NCBI GenBank assembly: GCA_902728285.1
Contig: CACVBU010000261.1
Span: forward strand, 131,431-195,430
Length of the DNA: 64,000 nucleotides
Source of the DNA: Clytia hemisphaerica
Taxonomy: Eukaryota > Cnidaria > Hydrozoa > Leptothecata > Clytiidae
Reading direction: 5' to 3'
This document shows, in pieces, positions 34,736-45,585 of the stretch; position 1 is the first letter of the stretch, and the number at the start of each line of letters is the position of its first letter. The position numbers and the translations under genes were made by a program. The notes under the pieces are model-generated. The model saw only the letters and a list, made by a program, of their open reading frames with translations, did no database searches and was not told the origin of the DNA.

Positions 34736-35195
34736 ACAGTTAAAAACTCCAGTACCGAAGAATCACGGCGATCTTTAATCGGATTTTCCGGATTCAAAAA
34801 ATGTTCAATTTTGGTTGTGAAGAAAGTTTAATGATGTTTAAAGATAGGATTTTTTCTTTATCCGATACATACCAATAAAACGGATATCCAGTGAAAAATT
34901 CATAGCTCTACTCCTTCTTAACAAGAATTATTCCGATTCCGATTTTGAGGGATCTTACGCGGGATATGGCGGGATCTTGAGGGATCTAAAATCAAACATT
35001 TCCAAAATTACCCGATTTTGAGCAAGCTTCATAAACAAACTTTTGTGTTCAAATTGTACACATAAGGGCTTTATTGACCCAAAGAATGGGGTTCTTTTAG
35101 GAAATTGAACATCACTTTTTACAAAATCATCACTTTTATTTTGGATTTCCCCGATTTTTAAACATTACTCTGAAGATCGCAGTGGAAGTGACACA
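34736..35195. other. No gene seen
   Basis: AT-rich spacer; GGGATCTTGAGGGATCTAAA near 34970-34989 is a small local repeat. Confidence 0.3.
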
Positions 35196-35977
35196 CCAAG
35201 GATTTATTATACACTGGATATACAAGTAACAGATTTTTGCCGATTTCTCGTGTACTAGCTATGTCCGCAGTAATGATATTATTGTTCACTCTCCTTCCCT
35301 CATTAAATGATTTTTCGAAGCATTTTTATCACATTTCTTATCGAAAATTATTCATCCAATTCCCAAAAGAGACTTTAAACTTTCCTGTGAGAGTCAGATT
35401 TTTTCACTTAATTGCTAATTATAAGTCGTTATGATGTTTCAAGCTGTGAGAAAGATGCAAAAGACGTGTTGTGTATAAGAAATTGAATGTTGACACCAGA
35501 AATTTTCAAACTTCAACCTCAAAAAAACCACTTTGCCACCACGTGCCTCCAAAGGATTTTCATACAACAGTGGAGCCAAGACACTCAAGTCTTATGTATG
35601 TTAATTTCAGCTCTTCTTGGAAAAGTCTTGGAAAGATATTTCCAATTGAAAATTTCGTGTCACTATAAGCATTTTGTCTGAATTTCTTGTCTAACGATGT
35701 TTTTCTCACATTACATTTCACAAATGTATCCAGCTCGGAATGCTAGCCTTACTTTCAAACTTTTTTTACGCAAATGTACAAAAAAAAAAGCTAGAGAACT
35801 TTTTAAAAACAAGACTGATAAACATTTTTAAAAATCAGACATCTTCGAGCCGCCATGACAGTTGTTGTCCTTTGCGGACAAAGCTATAACATCAATTGTT
35901 TTCTGAAACAATGAAAATACAATGATCGCTCTCCATCGTTTTATGAGTCGTTTATCCAGTGTATAATAAATCTTTGG
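35196..35977. mobile_element. Complete TIR element, about 780 bp
   Basis: The ends are CCAAGGATTTATTATACACT and AGTGTATAATAAATCTTTGG (about 25 bp in all, one mismatch). The interior is shared with the truncated copy at 29430-29790. No transposase ORF was seen. Confidence 0.85.
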
Positions 35978-36020
35978 ACAAACTAATAATACAAACAATA
36001 CACACTTATCATGCATCAGT

Positions 36021-36532
36021 CAGTCGGAACCACTACATAGAAATGGCAACTATTGCCTAAACGGGAAATATTTCCCGAACGGGAAGGTAAAAATAACCTA
36101 AAAAGGAAACTGTTTCCAGATTGAAAATTTCATTACTTTACTATATCCCGTTTTGGTCAATAACTTTTCATTGTTCCCGAACGGGAAGTTGAATTTTTGT
36201 AAACAAAGCAGATTTTTATTTCCCGATCGAGAAGAAGTTTCCAAATAGGGAAGTTTTCAATTGGGAATGGGGAAAGTAGAATTAAGAAGCGATTGCCCGG
36301 TGGATTTTTCAACTACCCGGTGAAAGATATCTATTTACCCTCTTTTACAATAGGAATCAGTTATTTACCTTCCACGACCATTTCCGGAGTGCGCAGAGGT
36401 CACATTCCCGATCGGGAAACTGGTTAACTTCCTGATTCGGAAACTCCATTTCGGGAAGTTTTTCACCTTCCCGTTCGGGAAATATTTCCCGTTAAGGCAA
36501 TAGTTGCCATTTCTATGTAGTGGTTCCGACTG
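36021..36532. mobile_element. Word-repeat element with palindromic TTCCCGAACGGGAA words
   Basis: Perfect 37-bp inverted ends begin CAGTCGGAACCACTACATAG. TCAGT lies beside both ends. The interior repeats TTCCCGAACGGGAA and close variants about ten times. It is non-coding. Confidence 0.92.
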
Positions 36533-37478
36533 TCAGTGTATCATTGCTTCGAGGCTGGAGTTTTTTTTACTATTCAACCTAAAATCGTATATTGGATGGT
36601 CCCGAATCCTTCAACTTTTCGACTTTCCCGCTAATTTTATGAGTTAAAATGATATCGTATTCAGGAAATGGTCTGTTCTGAGACTTAAATTTCCTTCATT
36701 AATGTCGTAAGTTGCAATTTGATGTTCAAAAAAGACTGTGGACTAGCAATAGCGTGGTAGCTTTTTATCAAAAGGAGGGGTAATTGAGGAAGCTAGGATT
36801 TTTGGCGTCCTCGTACAAGGGAAAAAGTTATTGAAGAAGGACTTGCGCGGAACAAGTAACTTGGTAACTTTTCCTCATTTTGAATAATGAGAACTGCTAT
36901 TTGTAGGGAAGCACAACCAGCGTCACCGAAGTTAGTGTTCCAGGCAGCGTTTGATGTATTTACGACGCCCCACCAAAGAAGGCTGGCGAGGGGTACCCCC
37001 CCCCCGTCATCACGCTTCTGTTAACTGGAAATCTTTTATAATGATTTGCATCGAAAAACGGTTAATTTCATGATGGTAAAATCTAAAATAAACACAAAAC
37101 AGTGAATAAATATGCTGTCTAAGTTGAACTAGGATTTATTGATGGCAGGAAAATTTTGTAGCTTTGCTTGGATTTTCTTTTTGAAACATGGTTATTAGTC
37201 CTCGAACCTTCTACGCTGTTTTGTAAATGGCTTAAAAACAGTGTGTTTTTTCTTTATGATTTTCAGTCGTTCGGATGATTGGTACCCGCACCAAGCTCGA
37301 CTCAAGCTTCGATAAAAAAATTGACGTCACTTACGTCAAAAGAATTCTATAAACGTTAAAAAAGCCAATGCAACGACTTCGATTACACAGAAGAAAAATC
37401 AACACAGGACAAGTCGATCACGTCTTTTGAGTTCAGTTATTGGTTGTTTTGACATCTTCAATCAAATTAACATCTTAG
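36533..37478. other. Intergenic, upstream of the REEP gene
   Basis: It contains a GGGGTACCCCCCCCCCG tract at 36995-37011 that resembles word-element edges. The last 150 bp are presumed 5'UTR and promoter. An acceptor-like CATCTTAG ends at 37478. Confidence 0.35.
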
Positions 37479-37493
37479 CACTGGAACTTCAAA

Positions 37494-39075
37494 ATGGCTC
37501 AAACTGACGCCGCGCCACTACCTAAACATGTTTACGAGAATGCCAATCCTGCCGATAACTCTCAAGAATATGTCATAAGTAGAGAAACCTTGAACGACAA
37601 TACACCGAAAGTGCGAAGACCCACAAAATACGATGTTAATGAGCAATCGTTGCCTTTATTTCAAATGGTTTGTGAAAAATGTGAAGAAGTTTCAGACAAA
37701 ATTGCTGATTTCGTTCCAGTTTGGGATGGATTAGTTGGTAAAATGCAGGATATTTCTGGTATGCGTAAAAGATACATCTTAGCTCTTTTCGTAAGTTGAA
37801 ATTTCTTTTCCCATTTTTTTACTGGATTTATTAGCCAAAGAGAAGGGATACATGTATAAAGATACATAAAATGTATAAGAAAGGATAGATATTCTCGCAC
37901 GCAACAGGAAACCCGTCCATAATTTTCGCAAACCCCTGAACCATAGCCTTTCATAGTCAAGTGCTCTTTTATAAACTCCTTTTTGAACTCCTTTTTGAAT
38001 AAGTTGCTATTGAATTACATTTCATGATGACAAAGGCAAGCTCTGCTCGTGAGAAGGACTGACTTGAGGCTTGGGTTTTCTCCAAGGTTTTATTGGACTG
38101 TTTCGATATTTTGTTTTGAATACTTTTCATCCAAAATTCTTGATTTTTTACTCTCTATCTTTATAGTTTTGCTCTCCATTTTTTGTTTTGGGGTTGATCT
38201 TGGCGTCACCGATCTTGGCACCAATGCTTTTATTGATCTATCCTATGATAATGTCAGTCAAAGCGATCGAGCATAAACAAGAAGCACGCACTAGATGGCT
38301 CATTTATTGGCTTTTCTATAACGCCATCACTATAAGGTATATACTTTGTTGTCGTTTTAATGTTTCGGCGGGTTATATCCTTGAAATAGTTTTTATGACA
38401 AAACATTTTAATAGCGGGGGTACCGTTGGCAGTCTAAGGTATGGGTGTTGTTCTGTTCTCTTGCGGTTTGTCAGTGTGCAAAAGCAACAGTCTGAGCTTT
38501 CTCAACATCCCTTTTGTTATAAAATAACACTTACTACTAAAGATACTGGCAGCTTAAAAACTTCTCGTGTAGTTTGTATTTGTACAATTACGCTCTCACT
38601 TTGTCTTTCTCGCTTTCTTATATTGTAAAATATTTCGTTCATAAAATGGGGAAATCTCTAACAATGTTCGTTTTCTGGTTGTGCTCAAAACACATTTTCG
38701 TGGTTTATGCCTGTAAAGGAGGTTTAAGTAAATGATAACTATATTGTGAAGCCTTAATCCCTTATGTGTATATATTTTCTATTTTTCAGTGAACAATTTA
38801 TCGGTCCATTTCTTCATGTCATGCCTGGATATGCTTTTGGTAAAGGACTTTTCTTCGTCTGGTGTTTAGTGCCATTCAACGAAAACGGATGTTACTACGC
38901 TTACCATATCGTCCGTCCGTTATTAATCATACCTGTCCGAAAAATTGATGAATATATTATGGTGTCCATTAACAAAATCAAAAACATTGTTCATGACAAC
39001 CAAGACCTTGCAGCAAATTGGACTTTGAATGCTGCCACTTTGGCTGGTAATATGCTCGCCAATAAACAAAAATAA
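37494..39075 (+). CDS. REEP5/6-like ER-shaping protein (TB2/DP1/HVA22 family)
   Basis: Three exons: 37494-37790, 38167-38336 and 38790-39075. Intron 1 is phase 0 and intron 2 phase 2, both with GT-AG ends, giving 250 residues. REEP/DP1/Yop1 proteins sit in tubular ER membranes as hydrophobic hairpins and bend them. Exon 1 encodes a cytosolic N-terminus and the start of the first hydrophobic region. Exon 2 encodes the second hydrophobic run and the family signature SVKAIEHKQEARTRWLIYWL. Exon 3 carries the hydrophobic amphipathic segment (GKGLFFVWCLVPFNENGCYY) and the VRPLL motif typical of HVA22 domains, then a charged tail. The N-terminus (about 70 residues) is longer than in human REEP5 (189 residues in total). 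Subtype assignment between REEP5 and REEP6 is not possible here. Confidence 0.92.
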
Positions 39076-39479
39076 ATAACAGAAAAAGGAAATTTAACGT
39101 TATCAACAACATTTTTATATGATACCAATATTATGTTTTTTTACCGTGAATTATATGTTCCACTTTCATTCAATGCGTTTATGAAAATCTGTTACTCTTC
39201 CTTGCTTTATGGATTCCTTGAATCCAATTTTAAAGTAAAGTCTATTCGCTTTCAGCATAATGCTACCAATCGGGTATCACTCTCTCAAAACGCTGACAAG
39301 CCTTCCTACATGGAAGCAAAAAATAGTGCACAAGTAATGAAACTTCTTTTTGGACCTACCTCGGAGGTCCTTTAAATTAAAATCTATGTTCGTAGGATCG
39401 TTAATCTACGTCTCCAGTCAAAATTTGGTGCTGATTGTATTAATAGATTTGAAGTTATCGTCGTTTTTCAATAATGACG

Positions 39480-39735
39480 TCATTTGAATGGGGGCGTTTG
39501 TACTTTTACGGTGTGACGGGATCGACCATTTTTTAGTACGGTTTTATGGGATTTGAAGAAAAAAGAGACGGAAAACGGTATTTTAAAAACAGACGGTGAC
39601 GGTAATTAGGTAAATTTTTTTTGCCCTTTTCAAGCCGGTGTGACGGTGTTATTATTTTTTCAAATTTCGGGATTCCGGGATTCAGCAAAAATTTTGACGG
39701 GAAAACGGTAATTCGAACCCCTACAACCCCCCCCC
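39480..39735. mobile_element. Word-repeat element, GTGACGG/AAAACGGTA type
   Basis: GTGTGACGGG, GGTGACGGTAAT and GGAAAACGGTA words recur between TGGGGGCG and a poly(C) run at 39727-39736. The termini are not well defined. Confidence 0.5.
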
Positions 39736-39894
39736 CCTTGAATCTTATCTATGTCGTGTTTTTTCGACGAATTACATAACGTGAATATCAGTTTTTGGCC
39801 GATATCTTGAAAACGGCTTAATATAAATTTTTGACCCAGCACTTTCCGTAAAAATCTCGTTAATACGATTCTTCTGAGCTATATGCAAAAATTA

Positions 39895-40500
39895 AGGGCT
39901 CTGACCATAGTCAAAATATCGGTTACAAGATTAGAAGATAAAACTTTTGTTTTGAGTTCCTTGACACTTTTAACAAAAAACTGTCTTTATAAGTTGTTTC
40001 TGAATTTATTCTATCAAGAGTAATTGGCAATTTAATTACAAAAATGACGTTGTGGATCTTAAAAAGACGTTAATGAAATTTTAAATTACCCTCTTTTACA
40101 AAAAGTGCTTTTGTCTGCAAACAATTGAACTTTCTTAATTTTTTCAGGAAAATTTTTCTAAATTGATGTAACAACAGTTATGACACTTTTGTACCAGAAA
40201 TCACAAAAATCACAGAAACCACTTTTCTCAAATTTTGAGACGAAGAAGTTTTTACAAAAATTTTCATTTTTACAAAATGTTGTTTCTTCGCCGAAAGCTC
40301 TCAAAGTTGAAATACTCTTCTTCGCAAAAGTCTTCATTTTCTTCTTCATCAATCTTTTTCATCGCGATTTTTACCTTTTTAGATTCAGGAATAGTTGGCC
40401 TAACAGAAATATATAATAAGTCATGGTTTTGCTGCGTAGATCAGTCAGAAAAACACGTTTTACACACAAAAAATATGAAAATTCACTATGGTCAGAGCCT
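39895..40500. mobile_element. TTA-flanked MITE, PIF/Harbinger-like
   Basis: AGGGCTCTGACCATAGT and its reverse complement end the element, with TTA at 39892-39894 and 40501-40503. The termini resemble the AGGCCGG element at 9735. Short ORFs inside show no domain. Confidence 0.8.
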
Positions 40501-40905
40501 TTAAGTAACAATGGGAAGCGGTAGGGAAATCGAGAAATAGGTTTTGGACTTGCTTTGACTCACGCCTGAGAAAGCAAACTAAGGTTTTGGCACGGTTGTC
40601 TTTATTGATTGTGTGCATGATACTGTTTAACAACGGTTTCGCCGGTAGTCTGAATAGCAGACCTTTACAAAACCGTTTTTGAATGCAACACAACAGCAGA
40701 CTACGGTTTTTGGCTACTAATGATAGAGTTTCTATAGCGTGTTCTTTATTTGGATGCCCGGTGAACAAAGGACTTGTGAACTAACCAACTAGGAGGGTCT
40801 ATTATATGTAGAGATTATACAAACCAAATACACCTCTGCTTCATCAGGGCACTTGTCGAGTTTGAAAATTCGCTCTATCAGTTAGTTTTATCGACCTAAT
40901 CATGA

Positions 40906-41191
40906 CACCCCTTCTCACAGACCCACTGAAAAAATTGGCCAAAATATCGTCCCCGGTGGAGAATTATGCTCCAACTTTTGTCCCCACCTAAAATAATCAA
41001 ACAAACCAATCCTCACTGCAAAATATTATCCCGTTTTTCCCATCCCCACCTAATTTTCTGACTTGAAAACAAAAGAATACGAATCACCAGTCAATAAAAA
41101 ATATGGGAATATCAATCCCCATCAAGTTTCAGTCTGTCATTAATATCCCCATTGGCTGAAAAAATCCTACCGGGTGTGTGAGAAGGGGGTG
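40906..41191. mobile_element. Word-repeat element, ATCCCCAYY type
   Basis: The ends are CACCCCTTCTCACAGACCCA and GGGTGTGTGAGAAGGGGGTG. ATCGTCCCC, GTCCCCACCTA, ATCCCCACCTA, ATCCCCATC and ATCCCCATTGG words are spread inside. It is related to 16636-16893. Confidence 0.75.
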
Positions 41192-41669
41192 AATCATGGG
41201 CAATGATTTAGGAGATCGATGTGATGTGCATCAATAGACCGGTGCACTATATTCATGGCTATCCATTTCTAAAAGTTTTTGCTGGCTGTACAACACTGAA
41301 GAAATTTCAGTGGACGTCAAACCCAAAACCTACATTTTGCGGTTCACCGACATTTTGGGGTGCAGAAAGTGTAAGGTTTAAATTAGAGTATAGAGTCCGA
41401 CTTTTATTTATTAAATCTGCGCATATAGAAAAGATAAATAGAAAATTAATACTCAATAAATATTAAATAATATTATTAAATTTACTAAAGTTGAAGATTA
41501 AGAATTTATGGTAGAGCGAAGGTTCGTAAAGACATTTTCAGAAAATCATCATAGTAAAATTAGCTATTTAAAACCGCCAAAACGGTCATGATTTAAACTT
41601 GCTCAAATGTCAAAATAGCTCCCTCCCCAAATATTTTTGGTACAATAAAAAATATAACAAAAGACGTCT
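41192..41669. other. 3' flank of the ChaC gene
   Basis: AT-rich DNA containing the presumed ChaC 3'UTR (- strand, AATAAA-like words near 41645-41660). No other gene was seen. Confidence 0.35.
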
Positions 41670-43374
41670 CTAAGTACAGACGGCCATTGAAGACTTTTTT
41701 TGTTCGTCCTCGCTACTCAAAGTACGCCGGACATTCTCTTTCCCGGAGCCAACAATTCTACGGAACCGATCATCACATTGCAACAATAAACGCCATGACA
41801 GAGGTGTTTTACAACAAAGTCCAACTTTGGTCCTTACTAAACTATCCAACGTGTATAAATGTGGTTCCGATTCATTCGGTAGAGATTCTCGCATAAAATC
41901 AACAAGCCGGAACAGATACTCGATATTATGCCCAGATACCCCATGCGAGGTTGCGATAATTTTGGCAATTTTTTCTTCTCCTTCGTCCCCTGTGTAGTTC
42001 GGATTGTGTGGCGTTGCATAATAAATGATGGCTGGTATAGGCTTACCATGGAACGCAGCACTATCTTTAGAGTAAACCGGTAACATTTTCATATCATAAC
42101 ATCCGATGGATTGTTCTCGAACGTATAAACGATCACATGCTGTTTTGATTTTATCCTTTCCTTTGACTTCGTATACAACGCCCCATACACGCCCCTAAAA
42201 TTTCAAGAGAAATTTATAATAGAGAAAAAACAAGCATTAGCTTTGAACGTCAGTTGCATACTCTATATACGTGTAAGCTAAAAAAGACCATATCTTCGCA
42301 GCAAGCCCGCTATTTTGTAATTAACCCGTCATGAAGAAAGATACGAAAGTACTAGGGTTTCCATTTGTTATAATTATATTTGTCATAGAACTCTATTTTC
42401 AGAAGACTGCGCAGGAATCCTAACAAACCACGCTTCTTATTATTTACAACGATTTTACAACGATTATTATTTTGCAGTGTATTAGCTGGTGATAATAGAT
42501 TCAACCAACGGATTAGAATAGGTGGATTAACTTCTCTCGTTGCTCCCAAGAGAGATCCATTGTCTTCTCATTGTTACAAGAAAAATCTGTAAATGACTCT
42601 GCGCACTCCTCGTTTAGTTTTTTCATTGTTTTTATAAGAACAATTTTCCAATTTATACAGTTTCGAAAACGAATTTGTCCTATGATTCGATCAATTTTGA
42701 TGATTTTGCAAATATTTTAAATCCTGCACTTAAGTTTTAGCATCAACAAACGCTAGACCAGTTTTAATGTAAATTTTTAATCTTTTGTCAATGGCAATCT
42801 TCAGATAAGTGAAAATTAACGTATGGTCTATAACTAAGAAACTATCGATGGGTCACGAATGGGTTGCATACTGGTGAAAGAAGACTGTATTTAGAATTAG
42901 GAAAATAAATTTCAAATTATTTGGCTAATTTCTGCATTGGATAGAAAGGGCTAAAAAAGTGCATTTTCTTATTTAAAATGTACCACGTGATACGTAATGA
43001 CCAATGAAAATGTTGAAAGTAATGATTTTTTACAACTTTTTTACAACTTATCAAGTTTTAATTGCTAGCAAACTCGTAAAAAAGTTTGATAACCTAACGA
43101 GGAGTGTTTTCTATGAGTTCTTAATCCACCTATTCTAATCCGTTGATTCAACCACAAAACTTACTCCTGGGCTTTGTTTCAAAGTCAACAGACGTCCAGG
43201 TTTCTGTACATTTCCACGATGATGCGGACTGCCTTGCCAAAACCGTCGCTCGTGACCTGAAAGATAAGCGACGAACTTCTTGGTATATTCGATATCTGGT
43301 TTCCATATCAACGAGCCGTAGCCGAAAATGTAAATGGTATCATGTGATAATAAACTCTCTTTTGTGATAATCAT
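41670..43374 (-). CDS. ChaC-type gamma-glutamylcyclotransferase
   Basis: Two exons, 43165-43374 and 41670-42194, joined at a phase-0 intron (CCAGGA|GTAAGT ... ATTTTAG|GGGCGT), give 244 residues. ChaC enzymes degrade cytosolic glutathione to 5-oxoproline and Cys-Gly. The signature IFGYGSLIW (residues 16-24) holds the YGSL substrate-binding loop. RRFWQGS, HRG and GRVWGVVYEV are family blocks, and Glu97 sits at the position of the catalytic acid. NPNYTGDE and SGHNIEYLF match the CHAC2-like C-terminal half. The protein is longer than human CHAC2 (184) because of a Lys/Ser/Glu-rich tail of about 50 residues. The intron holds a 638-bp transposon, and an LTR element begins 19 bp upstream of the ATG. 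Confidence 0.94.
42507..43144. mobile_element. TIR element in the ChaC intron, 9-bp target duplication
   Basis: AACGGATTAGAATAGGTGGA and its reverse complement form the ends (24 bp in all). GATTCAACC lies directly outside both (42498-42506 and 43145-43153). A 9-bp duplication fits the Mutator-like range. The right end is only about 20 bp inside the 5' splice site of the ChaC intron. No transposase was seen. Confidence 0.88.
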
Positions 43375-43393
43375 GGTTGAAATGAACTTGTTG

Positions 43394-43927
43394 TATTACT
43401 GCCGTTGGCCACTCTGTCAGGCATGAACGACAGCAAGGATAAACCCATATGGTTTTGACGCGTTCTCTTTCACATATTGAACGGCTATAAATAAACACAA
43501 GTACAAAGTCTTAAATATAGCAAAATAACACAAGAAAACAGTACAAGTAAAAGTACTAGACTAGAATACAAGGACAAAGTTAAGTAAGAAATATATACAA
43601 AAGATACAAATAAACACTTACTAAAACACTGTGGGCGAACACCTCTAACATTAGCACGACAGCTCTCATACTTCTATTCCAACAAACACACAAGACTGCT
43701 CACAATTTATTACATTCACAAATCGCGACACAAATACGACGTATCTCACAAGGGACAGAACATTTACAATCGTACAAAACACGCAATACACATGAGACCC
43801 TAACAAACAACAATTAAAATATCCTAATGACATAAACTAGCAATAAAATACAAGCAAGAAACAAAAAATATTTAATTACAAACTATTTACAAAAACAAAG
43901 AAAAATACTGCCCCTACGGCAGTAACA
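43394..43927 (-). repeat. 3' LTR (534 bp)
   Basis: Read on the - strand it begins TGTTACTGCCGTAGGGGCAG and ends AACGGCAGTAATA. Compared by eye with the other LTR (45046-45580) it shows one single-base gap (near 43449) and one substitution (near 43725). The purine run GGTGGGGAG directly precedes it, as expected of a polypurine tract. TGTTG at 43389-43393 is the target duplication. Confidence 0.95.
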
Positions 43928-44868
43928 CTCCCCACCGTCAAGAATAAATTCTTGACCAAATCAAATAACAAACACATAAGACGCTTCATTGAACAAATCA
44001 ATAAACAAACGGAAGTCTCGAAACAGAACAAAAGAAAATCAGAAAACAAAAAATAACACCAAAACAATCGCAAAAAGATCTTACAATAAAATTTTCTCAA
44101 AAACATGGATTCCTCAAAACTTTCTAAACATCTCTCCTTTTCAGCGATTGAATTGTTCCCCAAGTTCTTTGACAAATCACAATATTTGTCACCAATTTGA
44201 AATTGATCTTTGGAATAAGCTTCATTGAAAACAACGTCACTTTCGCACTTTACATCACAGCTAAAGTTTTCTTCTTGAATTTCAATTACAGCTTTTATAC
44301 AGTTTAGTTTAACCACCATCGGATTTTTAACCACAACAGCTTCTTGGACCAACGGTACAACTGACTCGGCCACGTGGCATTCACATACTTCAATATCTCT
44401 TACTGACTTCCTACCACTAACACGCGTTACCTTTTCAACGACTTCGGAAACAACTTCGTAACGGACTGGTAAGACCTTCTCAGCACGTTGAATTTCAAGA
44501 GGCTCTGCGGTATGAATGATTGGCACAAGGACAAGCATGATGTGATCAGGTGGCTTGTTTATTATATCTAATGAATGACGAATAAATTTCTTAACAAACG
44601 ATAACTCGAACTCATATTGATCTTTAGATAACATCAACTTCAATACATCTTGATACTTTGTATAGACGTTCTCAAATTCATTAATAATGGGAACGATTCT
44701 TTGATATTCCCAAGTGTAACAGATACGATGTAAATGTAAATGCTTTTCATCATCATCTTTATTGTAAAAGCTTTTGATGACACTTAAAGATTCTGAAATA
44801 GTTTCAAAGAAGTAATTTCTTTCAACAATATAATCTTGAATACGCAGGCTTGACATGGCACACTTCAT
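43876..44868 (-). CDS. Unrecognised 330-residue ORF of the LTR element
   Basis: An intact ORF fills most of the internal region, and its last 17 codons lie inside the 3' LTR. The first half is polar and helix-prone (IQDYIVERNYFFETISESLS near residues 10-29). The middle is rich in Val and Glu. The last 75 residues contain two or three hydrophobic membrane-like stretches separated by KRLM and KNL, ending in a Phe/Val-rich tail. It shows no gag zinc knuckle and no polymerase motif. A gag-like or membrane-anchored accessory role is only a guess. Its preservation in a recent insertion suggests the ORF matters to the element. Confidence 0.6.
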   Translation of the reverse strand: MKCAMSSLRIQDYIVERNYFFETISESLSVIKSFYNKDDDEKHLHLHRICYTWEYQRIVPIINEFENVYTKYQDVLKLMLSKDQYEFELSFVKKFIRHSLDIINKPPDHIMLVLVPIIHTAEPLEIQRAEKVLPVRYEVVSEVVEKVTRVSGRKSVRDIEVCECHVAESVVPLVQEAVVVKNPMVVKLNCIKAVIEIQEENFSCDVKCESDVVFNEAYSKDQFQIGDKYCDLSKNLGNNSIAEKERCLESFEESMFLRKFYCKIFLRLFWCYFLFSDFLLFCFETSVCLLICSMKRLMCLLFDLVKNLFLTVGSVTAVGAVFFFVFVNSL

Positions 44869-44884
44869 TTGTTGACCACAGAAC

Positions 44885-45151
44885 TCATACGTACAACAAA
44901 TTGGTTTTCAAGTTCACACTCTTGAATAAAACCATCCAAATATAATTAATCCCAACGGATTTCAAGAACGATGGCTCCTCTGTTGATCCAACGAACTTGC
45001 AAACAGCTGTCCAATTTAGTGCAACGAATGTTCTTAGTGTTTTACTATTACTGCCGTTGGCCACTCTGTCAGGCATGAACGACAGCAAGGATAAACCCAT
45101 TATGGTTTTGACGCGTTCTCTTTCACATATTGAACGGCTATAAATAAACAC
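44885..45151 (-). CDS. Small ORF spanning the 5' LTR edge of the LTR element
   Basis: 88 residues. It starts inside the 5' LTR and stops 16 bp before the 330-residue ORF begins. It may be a leader ORF or a frame-broken start of the main product. No domain was recognised. Confidence 0.35.
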   Translation of the reverse strand: MFIYSRSICERERVKTIMGLSLLSFMPDRVANGSNSKTLRTFVALNWTAVCKFVGSTEEPSFLKSVGINYIWMVLFKSVNLKTNLLYV

Positions 45152-45580
45152 AAGTACAAAGTCTTAAATATAGCAAAATAACACAAGAAAACAGTACAAG
45201 TAAAAGTACTAGACTAGAATACAAGGACAAAGTTAAGTAAGAAATATATACAAAAGATACAAATAAACACTTACTAAAACACTGTGGGCGAACACCTCTA
45301 ACATTAGCACGACAGCTCTCATACTTCTATTCCAACAAACACACAAGACTGCTCACAATTTATTACATTCACAAATCACGACACAAATACGACGTATCTC
45401 ACAAGGGACAGAACATTTACAATCGTACAAAACACGCAATACACATGAGACCCTAACAAACAACAATTAAAATATCCTAATGACATAAACTAGCAATAAA
45501 ATACAAGCAAGAAACAAAAAATATTTAATTACAAACTATTTACAAAAACAAAGAAAAATACTGCCCCTACGGCAGTAACA
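45046..45580 (-). repeat. 5' LTR (535 bp)
   Basis: Upstream LTR of the element in - orientation, nearly identical to 43394-43927. On this strand it would contain the element's promoter. Confidence 0.95.
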
Positions 45581-45585
45581 TGTTG

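Larger units (their letters stand above)
43394..45580 (-). mobile_element. Young, compact, non-autonomous LTR retrotransposon
   Basis: Two nearly identical LTRs surround only about 1.1 kb of internal DNA. TGTTG is duplicated at 43389-43393 and 45581-45585, proving the boundaries. A polypurine tract is present; no convincing tRNA primer-binding site was recognised next to the 5' LTR. No protease, reverse transcriptase or integrase is encoded, so movement would need proteins from another element. It is oriented like ChaC, and its 3' LTR ends 19 bp before the ChaC ATG. Confidence 0.93.

Noticed and set aside
40158..40504. Overlapping Phe/Lys-rich ORFs on both strands inside the TTA-flanked MITE
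   Set aside because: Low-complexity translation without domains, inside a non-coding element.
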